A DNA stretch of 48,012 nucleotides, taken from Streptomyces sp. AA1529 (GTDB lineage Bacteria; Actinomycetota; Actinomycetes; Streptomycetales; Streptomycetaceae). The DNA is taken from assembly GCF_000280905.1 (NCBI RefSeq), contig NZ_ALAP01000093.1:1-48012 (forward strand). Reading direction: 5' to 3'. Shown one piece after another: positions 41,386 to 48,012 of the stretch. Positions within the stretch are counted from its first letter, which is position 1, and every line of letters starts with the position of its first letter. The notes beneath the pieces were generated by a model that saw nothing but the letters and a program-made list of their open reading frames with translations, made no database searches and was not told the origin of the DNA. The position numbers were made by a program, and so were the translations under genes.

Positions 41386-42855
41386 TCAGCCCAGATGCAC
41401 CCGGAGTGCCTCGCGGACCGTGTCCGGTCCGGGCGCCTCGGCGGCCCACGCCGCGTACCCGTCGGGGCGGACCAGGAGAGCGGTACGACGGTCGCTCGCC
41501 CAGTGGCGTACGGCCAGTGGGCCGTTCCCCCCGGCGGCCGGGGGCGTCGCCGCCCTCGGCGCGATCAGGACGAACCGGCCGCCGCGCAGGGCCTCGTGGA
41601 GGCGTCCGCCGTCCGCGAGGCGCACGTCGGGCACCCGGCGGCCGGTGAGCCGGTGGGAGCCGCGCGGCGCCGGGTAGCGGTAGCCGATGCCGGTGATCCG
41701 TCCGATGACCGCGCGGCGGGCCGGGCCGACGGTGTCGAGGAGGGTGGTCAGAGCCCCGCGCGCGGCACGCGCCCAGGGGGTCTTCGCCATGGCGAGCCGG
41801 ACGATTCCGCCGCTGCTGCGCAGCACGGAGGTGCCGACGGGGTGCCGTTCCGCGTGGTAGGTGTCGAGCAGTGCGTCGTCGGCGTGGCCGGCGGCGACCC
41901 GGGCGAGCTTCCAGCCGAGGTTCGCCGCGTCCTGCAGCCCGGTGTTCATCCCCTGGCCTCCGGCGGGAGTGTGGACGTGGGCGGCGTCGCCCGCCAGGAA
42001 GACCCGGCCGACCCGGTAGGCGGGTGCCTGGCGCTCGTCGCTGTGGAAGCGGGACATCCAGCGCGCGTCGTACATCCCGAAGTCCCGTCCGAGTGCGCGG
42101 CGGGTGATCTCCTTGACCTCGTCGAGCGCGACCGCCTCGTGGTCGGGGACGGCTCGGCCGCGGTGCCATCCGATGACGCGGTGGTAGCCGTCGCCGAACG
42201 GCGCGATGAACGCGAAGGCGTCCCCGACGGCGTTGACGGTGAGGAGCGAGTCGGGCTGCTCGGCCAGTCGCACATCGGCCAGCACCACGGAACTGATGAC
42301 GGATCGGCCGGGAAAGGGCAGTCCGACCGCCTCGCGTACGGCGCTGCGCATGCCGTCGGTACCGACCACGTAGGAGGCCCGGAGGGTGGCGGGGTCCGCG
42401 GCCGGTCCCCGTACGTGGACCGCCACACCATCCGCGTCCTGGGCCAGGCCGGTCAGTTCGGTCTCGTACCGGAAGTCGACACCGGCGTCGACGGCGCGCC
42501 GGTGCAGGACCTTCTCGACCTCGTACTGCGGAAGGACCAGGAGGTGGTTGAAGCGGCTGGGGAGGGTGTCCAGGCCGATGGTCAGCCTTCCGAAGAGGCG
42601 CAGCCGGTCCAGAGGCCGGCCGGCGGACTCCAGGTCCTCGGCGAGTGCCCGCGCGTCGAGGAGTTCGAGGGTGCGGGCGTGCAGGACGAAGGCGCGGGAG
42701 AGGTTGCTGATCCCCGCGCCGCGCTTCTCCAGGAGGGTCACCGGGACGCCCGCCGCGGCCAGGTCACCGGCGAGGAGGAGGCCGGTGGGGCCGGCGCCGA
42801 CGACGATCACGGTAGGGGTGCCGGGGTTGGTGCCGGATCCGGTCGTGCTGCTCAT
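41386..42855 (-). CDS. Class A FAD-dependent aromatic monooxygenase
   Basis: 489 residues. GXGXXG in TVIVVGAGPTGLLLAGDLAAAG with Glu at the end of strand 2 (LLEKR), the DG motif YVVGTDGMRSAVREA, and the FAD GD motif VFLAGDAAHVHTPAGGQGMN. A thioredoxin-like C-terminal domain (about 390-489) places it with MhpA/PgaE-type phenol and polyketide hydroxylases. Expected to hydroxylate an aromatic using NAD(P)H and O2; substrate unknown. GGAGG lies 6 nt before the ATG. It is divergent from a TetR gene, with matching operators between, so it is likely an inducible detoxification or tailoring enzyme. Confidence 0.93.
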   Translation of the reverse strand: MSSTTGSGTNPGTPTVIVVGAGPTGLLLAGDLAAAGVPVTLLEKRGAGISNLSRAFVLHARTLELLDARALAEDLESAGRPLDRLRLFGRLTIGLDTLPSRFNHLLVLPQYEVEKVLHRRAVDAGVDFRYETELTGLAQDADGVAVHVRGPAADPATLRASYVVGTDGMRSAVREAVGLPFPGRSVISSVVLADVRLAEQPDSLLTVNAVGDAFAFIAPFGDGYHRVIGWHRGRAVPDHEAVALDEVKEITRRALGRDFGMYDARWMSRFHSDERQAPAYRVGRVFLAGDAAHVHTPAGGQGMNTGLQDAANLGWKLARVAAGHADDALLDTYHAERHPVGTSVLRSSGGIVRLAMAKTPWARAARGALTTLLDTVGPARRAVIGRITGIGYRYPAPRGSHRLTGRRVPDVRLADGGRLHEALRGGRFVLIAPRAATPPAAGGNGPLAVRHWASDRRTALLVRPDGYAAWAAEAPGPDTVREALRVHLG

Positions 42856-42871
42856 CAGGACCTCCTGAGCC

Positions 42872-42961
42872 AACGACTGTTGGCCAACGCTCGTTGACCA
42901 CGCGACGGCGACACTAGAGGCCGGGAGAACGGTCGTCAACACTTGTTGGCCAACGAGTGTT
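42872..42961. promoter_or_regulatory. Two near-palindromic TetR operators
   Basis: Both contain the perfect core GTTGGCCAAC. Site 1 (42872-42895) has AACGA/TCGTT outer arms. Site 2 (42938-42961) has AACACT/AGTGTT outer arms and only one mismatched pair over 24 bp. Centres are 66 bp apart. Site 1 is 17 bp before the monooxygenase ATG, and site 2 abuts the TetR ATG at 42967, so both genes should be repressed. Confidence 0.8.
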
Positions 42962-42966
42962 GGCAT

Positions 42967-43563
42967 ATGGTCGCGGACGTGACCCGAAGCAAGCCCCCCG
43001 CCCCCGCCGCCCCGCGCCGCTCCGCGACGACCCGGACCGCCATCCTCGAAGCCGCCCGTGAACGCTTCGCCGCCGACGGCTACGAGCGGGCGACGATCCG
43101 CGCCATCGCCCGGGACGCCGGTATCGACCCGTCGATGGTGATGCGCTACTACGGCAACAAGGAGGGGCTGTTCGCCGCCGCCGTCGCCGTGGACCTGGAC
43201 CTGCCGGATCCGGACTCCCTGCCGCGCGAGCGCGTCGGTCACACCCTGGTGGCGCACTTCCTGGCGATATGGGAGGGCGACGGAGAGCTCACGGCACTGC
43301 TGCGGGTCGGCACCACCAACGAGGCCGGAGCACAGCGCATGCAGCGCATCTTCCAGGAACAACTCCTCCCCGTCGTGCGGGGGATGCACCCGGACCCGGA
43401 GCAGGCACCGGTACGGGCCGCGCTGGTGGCCTCCCAACTGCTGGGCCTCGGGCTGACCCGCTACGTGCTGCGGCTGCCACCGGCCGTGGCACTGGACCGG
43501 GAGGAGATCGTGGCATGGCTGGGTCCCACGCTGCAGCGCTATCTGACCGCGGCCCACCCGTAG
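42967..43563 (+). CDS. TetR-family repressor of the monooxygenase
   Basis: 198 residues. TetR HTH: TRTAILEAARERFAADGYER, then TIRAIARDAGIDPSMVMRYYGNKEGLF across helices 2-4; a C-terminal TetR_C domain follows. ATG 42967 begins 5 nt after operator 2; GTG 42979 is an alternative. Neither has a good Shine-Dalgarno, so a leaderless or very short-leader transcript is likely. Divergent from the FAD monooxygenase. Confidence 0.92.
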   Translation: MVADVTRSKPPAPAAPRRSATTRTAILEAARERFAADGYERATIRAIARDAGIDPSMVMRYYGNKEGLFAAAVAVDLDLPDPDSLPRERVGHTLVAHFLAIWEGDGELTALLRVGTTNEAGAQRMQRIFQEQLLPVVRGMHPDPEQAPVRAALVASQLLGLGLTRYVLRLPPAVALDREEIVAWLGPTLQRYLTAAHP

Positions 43564-43670
43564 GCCGGCCGCAGCCAGGGCCCTGCGGTGCCCGTCGGCG
43601 CCGACACGTCCGCACCGGGATCGGCGGGCGCCGGAGCGGCGACCCCGAGGGCACCGGGAGGCGTCGCCCC

Positions 43671-45254
43671 TCAGGCCGCTCCGGACACGCTCCCCGGGAC
43701 AACGGCCCGGGAGGCCGCCGCATCCGTCCGTCCGGCCACCGGTCCCCGGTCACCTGCCAGCACCTCGGCAGCGGCCACCCCCGAGGCGGCACTGGCGCCG
43801 TGGGTGTAGATCTGCGCGGCGCCTCCGGCGGTGGCACCGGGCAGTCCCATCTCCACCACGATCGCGTCGGGCCGCGCGGCGGTGAGTGCGGCGGCGGCCC
43901 GGCTCATCCACGCGTGCCGGGAAGCGTCCCGGACCACCACGACCAGCGGTCGCCCCGCGGCGGGCGCCAGCGCGCAGCCCTCCAGCGTGACGGTGCGCTC
44001 CCGCAGTTCGTCGCCGCGCACCCGCGCGGACGTCGTACCCGGAAGCCGCTCCTGCAGCGGAGCCGCGACGCCCCACGGGGTCTGCTTGCCGACGGCCATG
44101 TTGGTGACCGGCACCAGCTCCACCACGTGCGGGGCGGTGCGCAGGGGCAGGCTCTCCCCGGCCGCGCCACCGAGGCGGACGGCGCGGCGGGCGGCGACGT
44201 GACCGATGTCCTCGACCGTTCCCGGGGTGCTCCGGTCCGCGCGCAGCCGCGCCGACCAGTCGGCGAACTCCGCGACCCGGGCCGCCGCTTCGGCCAGCCG
44301 CTCCTCGGACAGGCCGCCGTCGGCGACGGCACCGACCAGCGCGTCGACCAGCTGCCCGACAGTGGCCTCCTCGGCGCTCTCCCCGCCCACGCAGATGGCG
44401 TCCACCCCGGCCGCGACGGCCCGCACCGTCGCTCCCTCGATCCCGTGGCGCCGGGTGACGGCACCCATTTCGATGGCGTCGCTGACGATCAGGCCGTCGA
44501 AGCCCAGCTCCTGCCGCAGCAGCCCCTCGAGCACGGGCCGGCTGAGGGTGGCCGGGAGTTCGGAGTCGTAGGCGGGGACCAGCAGATGACCGCTCATGAC
44601 GGCTCGGACACCGGCCTGGAGCGCCGCCCGGAACGGGGGCAGCGCCTGAGCGGCGATCTCGGCCGCGTCGGCACCGTAGGTGGGCAGCTCGTGGTGCGAG
44701 TCGGCGGCGACGTCGCCGTGCCCGGGGAAGTGCTTGACGCAGGCGGCCACGCCGGACGACTGGAGTCCGCGGATCCATCCGGCGGTGTGCCGGGAGACCA
44801 GTTCCGGGGACGCACCGAAGGACCGGACCCCGATGACGGGGTTGTCGGGGTTGGAGTTGACGTCCGCACTGGGGGCGTAGTCCAGGCTCACCCCGGCGGA
44901 GCGCAGTTGGCGGCCCAGGTCGGCGGCGACGGCCTCGGTCAGCTCCGGGTCGTCGACGGTGCCGAGGGCGAAGTTGCCCGGGCGCGTCGAGCCGGTCGCC
45001 CACTCCATCCTGGTGACGTCGCCCGCCTCCTCGTCGATGGCGACGACGAGCTCGGGGTTCTCCGCGCGGAGTCGGGCGGTCAGCCGGGCGACCTGGTCGG
45101 GGGAGGCGATGTTGCGGGAGAAGAGCACGACGGACGCCAGCCCGTCGCCGATCTCGCGCAGGATCCAGTCGGGCGCCTCCGTGCCGACGAATCCCGGTTG
45201 CAGGACGGAGAGCGCGAGTCGGCGCAACTCGCTGCTGTGCTTCTTGGCGGACAT
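43671..45254 (-). CDS. Glycoside hydrolase family 3 (b-N-acetylhexosaminidase, NagZ-like)
   Basis: 527 residues. TIM-barrel: FSRNIASPDQVARLTARL, AIDEEAGDVTRME, LDYAPSADVNSNPDNPVIG. The KHFPGHGDVAADSHHELP loop carries the Asp/His dyad diagnostic of GH3 N-acetylglucosaminidases, and the nucleophile is Asp in LIVSDAIEMGA. A C-terminal a/b domain (about 360-527) is present, longer than E. coli NagZ. No signal peptide, so it acts on internalised GlcNAc compounds such as chitobiose or muropeptide pieces. A DasR-type dre site 69 bp upstream fits the GlcNAc regulon. In Streptomyces coelicolor a GH3 of this type is a DasR target (from memory). Confidence 0.92.
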   Translation of the reverse strand: MSAKKHSSELRRLALSVLQPGFVGTEAPDWILREIGDGLASVVLFSRNIASPDQVARLTARLRAENPELVVAIDEEAGDVTRMEWATGSTRPGNFALGTVDDPELTEAVAADLGRQLRSAGVSLDYAPSADVNSNPDNPVIGVRSFGASPELVSRHTAGWIRGLQSSGVAACVKHFPGHGDVAADSHHELPTYGADAAEIAAQALPPFRAALQAGVRAVMSGHLLVPAYDSELPATLSRPVLEGLLRQELGFDGLIVSDAIEMGAVTRRHGIEGATVRAVAAGVDAICVGGESAEEATVGQLVDALVGAVADGGLSEERLAEAAARVAEFADWSARLRADRSTPGTVEDIGHVAARRAVRLGGAAGESLPLRTAPHVVELVPVTNMAVGKQTPWGVAAPLQERLPGTTSARVRGDELRERTVTLEGCALAPAAGRPLVVVVRDASRHAWMSRAAAALTAARPDAIVVEMGLPGATAGGAAQIYTHGASAASGVAAAEVLAGDRGPVAGRTDAAASRAVVPGSVSGAA

Positions 45255-45322
45255 CGACCGCGCCTTTCGGTGAGACCGGTACGTCGGCGACGGCAGGGAA
45301 CGGATTCCGCGCCGCCGATCAT

Positions 45323-45338
45323 CTTGGTATAGACCAAC
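45323..45338. promoter_or_regulatory. DasR-responsive element (dre) upstream of the GH3 gene
   Basis: CTTGGTATAGACCAAC. The 12-bp core TGGTATAGACCA differs from the DasR consensus TGGTCTAGACCA at one base. It lies 69 bp before the GH3 start in the only AT-rich patch. DasR releases on binding glucosamine-6-phosphate. Confidence 0.75.
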
Positions 45339-45450
45339 GCTGTACGCCCCAGATTAACCACACGCGTCAAGGAGTGCCCCCGCACTCCGGAGGGTCGCGC
45401 CCGGGTACCTCCCGGCGCCGCCGCGCCACCGGGCGCCGGGTCGGCGGGAG

Positions 45451-45476
45451 TTGACATTCGATTTGGTCTAGTCCAA
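45451..45476 (+). promoter_or_regulatory. Second dre site with a -35-like TTGACA
   Basis: TTGGTCTAGTCCAA (45463-45476) has 11 of 12 core bases of the DasR consensus. TTGACA (45451-45456) lies just upstream on the plus strand. No gene starts rightward for about 30 bp; the next features are the small ORF at 45509 and the dioxygenase at 45787. The site probably belongs to that operon, but it could act with the first dre, 140 bp away, on the GH3 gene. Confidence 0.65.
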
Positions 45477-45508
45477 CTTTGGTGGGGCGCGAGCCAATGG
45501 AGAGACAC

Positions 45509-45577
45509 ATGTGGCACGTGTTCCGTTTCACGGCGGAGCGCCCCGCATCGCTGCGCCTCCGGACCGCCGCAAGGTGA
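45509..45577 (+). CDS. Possible 22-codon leader peptide (small ORF)
   Basis: ATG 45509 begins MWHVFRFTAERPASLRLR and ends at TGA 45577. GGAGAG precedes it at good spacing, 33 nt after the dre palindrome. An in-frame ATG at 45497 would add four residues. It overlaps another frame whose GTG (45511) runs straight into the dioxygenase gene. That frame is Pro/Arg/Ala-rich as non-coding Streptomyces DNA often is, so the dioxygenase more likely starts at 45787. Whether this ORF is translated, attenuates the operon, or is chance is unknown. The remaining 45578-45786 shows nothing else. Confidence 0.35.
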   Translation: MWHVFRFTAERPASLRLRTAAR

Positions 45578-45786
45578 CCCGCCCGTGGGCCAGGGCACGG
45601 TGGCGGGCGCCCGCCGTCCGCGACCGGCGACCGCCGCCGAGCGCCCCGTCGGCCCCGCCCTCCGCGCCGCGACCCGGCCGCGAACCGCACCTGGCACCCG
45701 GCCGGTCACCTGCCACCGCACACCCACCGGACGTACGACTGCCACCGCCCCTTCCGGGGGACGGCAGTGAGCACCTGGAGTACCGC

Positions 45787-46887
45787 ATGGCGACGTCTGA
45801 CCCCTACCTCCATCGAGCCGCATCGAACATCCCCTACTTCAGCGCGGACGGCGACACCTACCTGGCGCGGACGCCGCTGCGCGAACTGAGCAAGAACCGC
45901 CCCCTCCGCGTGCTGTCCGAGGAGGACTTCACCTTCTGGCAGACCTACGGCTACATCGTGGTGAAGCAGGCGATCCCCGCCTCGGCAGCACGGCGGCTGC
46001 TGGACTTCGCCTGGGACTTCCAAGGACTCGACCCGGACCGTCCGGAGACCTGGTACCGGGAGCGCACCTTCCGTTCCGACCTGGAACGGGAGCTGCACAT
46101 CTACGGGTTCGTCGAGGCCTACCACCACCAGCTCATCTGGGACAGCCGCCAGACCCGGCGGGTGTACGACGCCTTCGTCGACGTGTGGGACTGCGAGGAG
46201 CTGTGGGTCACCCTGGACCGGCTCAACCTCAATCCGCCCAATGTCCGCAACCGCGACCGGGCCCTGATCGAGCGCCGGGACCGGGGCTTCGACATCGAAC
46301 TCCACTGGGACATCGACACCTCGCTCGGCGTGCCGCCGCAGCGGGTGCAGGGCGTCATCGCGCTCAACGACACCGAACCGGCGCTGGGCGGCTTCCAGTG
46401 CTGCCCCGAGCTCTTCCGGCGGTTCGACCGCTGGAAGGCCCTGCAACCGGAGGACCGCGACCCGATCCGGCCCGCGGTGGACCGGCGGGAGATGCCCGTG
46501 GTGCGGCCCGAACTCGCGGCCGGCGACCTGCTCATCTGGAACGGCCTGCTCGCGCACGGCGTCGCGCCCAACACCTCCGAGCAGGGAGTGCGTTCGGTCC
46601 AGTACCTGTCGATGATGCCCGCACTGGAGAGCCACCGCGGTCTGCGGCAGTCGCGGACCGACTCGTGGCGCCACCTGAGCACCCCGGACTGGAACCCGAC
46701 CCTGGTGGGTGACCCGGACCGGCACGAGTCCCTGCGGTACGGACCCGCCGAACTCACCGGACTGGGCGCCAGGCTGCTGGGGCTGGAGTCCTGGCACGAC
46801 CCGGTACGCGACACCGGCACCGCGACCGGCGAAGGCACCGAGACCACCGCGGCCACCGGGGAAGAGACATGCGCCGTATCTGTCTGA
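45787..46887 (+). CDS. Fe(II)/2-oxoglutarate dioxygenase, phytanoyl-CoA dioxygenase (PhyH) family
   Basis: 366 residues from ATG 45787 (TGGAG 6 nt upstream). Double-stranded b-helix with the metal triad His173-X-Asp175 in IELHWDID and His257 in LLAHGVAPN, and the 2OG-binding Arg269 in QGVRSVQY. N-terminal DFTFWQTYGYIVVKQAIPA is the usual PhyH opening. Such enzymes hydroxylate or halogenate small molecules, often in natural-product pathways. The substrate is not predictable. A Thr/Glu/Gly-rich tail (TGTATGEGTETTAATG) precedes a 19-bp overlap with the next gene. Preceded by a dre-like site and a small ORF. Confidence 0.88.
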   Translation: MATSDPYLHRAASNIPYFSADGDTYLARTPLRELSKNRPLRVLSEEDFTFWQTYGYIVVKQAIPASAARRLLDFAWDFQGLDPDRPETWYRERTFRSDLERELHIYGFVEAYHHQLIWDSRQTRRVYDAFVDVWDCEELWVTLDRLNLNPPNVRNRDRALIERRDRGFDIELHWDIDTSLGVPPQRVQGVIALNDTEPALGGFQCCPELFRRFDRWKALQPEDRDPIRPAVDRREMPVVRPELAAGDLLIWNGLLAHGVAPNTSEQGVRSVQYLSMMPALESHRGLRQSRTDSWRHLSTPDWNPTLVGDPDRHESLRYGPAELTGLGARLLGLESWHDPVRDTGTATGEGTETTAATGEETCAVSV

Positions 46888-48012
46888 CCCTGCCCACCAA
46901 CCGGCCCTGCGCCGCGACGATCGCGGCCGTCGGAGCGGAGGCCGCCTACGCCGCCGCGCACTTCGGCACCGAGGTCCGTCTGCTGGTCCTCGACTCCTGC
47001 TCCGCGGCCGTGTACGCCGAACACGCCGCCGCCGTGCGGAACCTGCCGGCCGCCCCAGGAGTCACCGTCCACCACCTGGACGAGGGCCGGCAGGCCGACT
47101 TCCTGCGGCGGGTGACCGAGGGCACCGGGTACGCCGAACCCGGCCTGCTGCGCGAACTGCTGCTGCCCGAAGCGCTCTCCTACGGCGCCTGCACCGACCG
47201 CGCCTTCCTGCTCGCCGCCGCGCTCGGCTGCGAGTCGGTGCACCGCCGGGACTCCGACAGCCGGTACCAGACCGTGGACGGCTCCCCCGTCTTCCCCGTG
47301 CACCAGGAGTTGATGTCGCTGGGCGAGCGGGCCGGTGACGCGGCGGCGCACGTGACCCGGACCGCGCTGCCGGCCGAACACACCGGCAGACGCGTCGCGC
47401 TGGTGGGCAGTTCGTTCATCGGGGCGCCGTCGGTGGACCTCGGGGACATGCCGAGCGCCGCTCCGGAGATCCACCACGAGGTCGTCGGCCTGTGGGCGCC
47501 CGCGCACTGGTCCCCCCGGCGGAAGCGGGAGCTGGCCCGGGAGTCGTTCCTGGGCGCCGGCACCCGGCCCTTCGAGCGGGACGACTCGCTGCTGACCCTG
47601 GTGGACCCGATGCGGGTGGACATGTGCAACGTCAGCTTCCACGGGGTGCACGAAAGGGTGCCGCTGCCGCCGGCCCGGGACACCATCGGCAGCGACTACT
47701 TCCTGCTCCACCTCGTCCGGCACGCCGGGCTGCCCGGAGTGCTGCACAACCGGAACATCGTCAATTACCACACCACGGAGCGGCGCACGGACCAGGGCTT
47801 TCTCGCCTACCAGCGGCGCTTCGCCAAATTCCTGCTGTCGATGCTCTACTTCCACTCCCTCTACGAGGCGATGGCCGGCGCGGGCGACGCGCTGCTCGAC
47901 GGCGACGGGCAGGTGCGCGGTTCCACGGTCGCCGCACTCGCCCGCCGAAGCACCGCACTGGACCGGCGGGAGAACATCCAGCGGCTCGACACACTCGAGG
48001 CCGCCTACCACA
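46869..48012 (+). CDS. Unassigned glycosyltransferase-like protein, 3' end cut by window
   Basis: 381 residues visible; ATG 46869 overlaps the dioxygenase 3' end by 19 bp, with GGGGAAGAG upstream, so it is translationally coupled. It opens ICLTLPTNRPCAATIAAVG, then VRLLVLDSC as the first b-a-b of a nucleotide-sugar-like fold. Residues 104-134 (SYGACTDRAFLLAAALGC, then HRRDSDSRYQ) carry a DSD at 128-130 in the position of a GT-A DXD. I cannot place it in a named family with confidence; DUF6271 is a possibility. The context implies modification of the dioxygenase product or a shared scaffold. Confidence 0.6.
   Translation, partial: MRRICLTLPTNRPCAATIAAVGAEAAYAAAHFGTEVRLLVLDSCSAAVYAEHAAAVRNLPAAPGVTVHHLDEGRQADFLRRVTEGTGYAEPGLLRELLLPEALSYGACTDRAFLLAAALGCESVHRRDSDSRYQTVDGSPVFPVHQELMSLGERAGDAAAHVTRTALPAEHTGRRVALVGSSFIGAPSVDLGDMPSAAPEIHHEVVGLWAPAHWSPRRKRELARESFLGAGTRPFERDDSLLTLVDPMRVDMCNVSFHGVHERVPLPPARDTIGSDYFLLHLVRHAGLPGVLHNRNIVNYHTTERRTDQGFLAYQRRFAKFLLSMLYFHSLYEAMAGAGDALLDGDGQVRGSTVAALARRSTALDRRENIQRLDTLEAAYH

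Noticed and set aside
36933..41648. A 1,571-codon open frame on the plus strand
   Set aside because: It is Arg/Pro/Ala/Gly-rich and crosses well-supported genes on both strands; high GC removes stop codons from shadow frames.
45511..45786. N-terminally extended dioxygenase starting at GTG 45511
   Set aside because: The extra 92 residues are Pro/Arg/Ala-rich without family homology; ATG 45787 has its own Shine-Dalgarno and the usual PhyH N-terminus.

Overview
The window looks like chromosomal DNA from a Streptomyces or a very close relative. GC is very high, coding regions show extreme third-position G/C, starts are often GTG, and many starts sit 6-7 nt behind a TANNNT -10 box, as in leaderless actinobacterial transcripts. 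Supporting signatures are two DasR-type dre palindromes, an actinobacterial-style cyclic di-AMP (ydaO/yuaA) riboswitch in front of a LysM/lytic transglycosylase gene, and a SpoIIE/PP2C phosphatase with an anti-sigma-type ATPase tail. I see no tRNA, rRNA, CRISPR array, IS element or phage gene.

Layout. 1-2.4 kb: PAS-PAS-GAF-PP2C-HATPase sensor phosphatase, cut by the left edge. 2.7-6.5 kb: three-subunit cytoplasmic molybdenum aldehyde oxidoreductase (paoABC type). 6.4-10.2 kb: ABC exporter pair divergent from a NarL-type two-component system. 10.3-13.5 kb: LysR regulator divergent from an MFS exporter, then a DUF2165 membrane protein. 13.7-16.2 kb: GT4 glycosyltransferase, glyoxalase-fold protein and HxlR regulator. 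16.4-17.6 kb: a LysR-type effector domain with no DNA-binding domain, divergent from a DUF5997 gene, with both starts apparently leaderless. 17.8-21.1 kb: SPFH/stomatin protein, a charged hypothetical protein, a DUF1697 protein and a MOSC protein. 21.2-22.7 kb: TetR repressor and methyltransferase sharing a promoter covered by two palindromes. 22.9-26.9 kb: FtsX-type ABC system divergent from an ArsR-like regulator, with two identical-arm palindromes between them. 26.9-28.4 kb: unusually AT-rich leader, riboswitch and secreted LysM/SLT protein. 28.6-33.0 kb: GT2 wall-polymer-type glycosyltransferase, a frameshifted lipoprotein hydrolase, and a secreted NLP/NPP1 protein. 33.0-35.8 kb: cluster of Roadblock/LC7-like proteins and a DUF4388-like protein. 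36.1-43.6 kb: MFS transporter, a small PH-like protein, a thioredoxin-reductase-like flavoprotein without CxxC, a prolyl oligopeptidase, and a FAD monooxygenase/TetR pair with matched operators. 43.7-48.0 kb: GH3 N-acetylhexosaminidase with a dre site, a second dre site, a small ORF, and a coupled Fe(II)/2OG dioxygenase plus glycosyltransferase-like gene that runs off the right edge.

How the genes work together. Much of the window consists of small regulator/target modules whose operators can be read directly: TetR-methyltransferase, ArsR-ABC exporter, TetR-monooxygenase, and DasR-GH3/dioxygenase. The cell-envelope genes (GT4, GT2, LysM/SLT, GH3) are spread between them. The least-explained parts are the Roadblock cluster without a GTPase, the split LysR-effector/DUF5997 pair, and the dre-controlled dioxygenase operon that probably opens a larger biosynthetic locus to the right.
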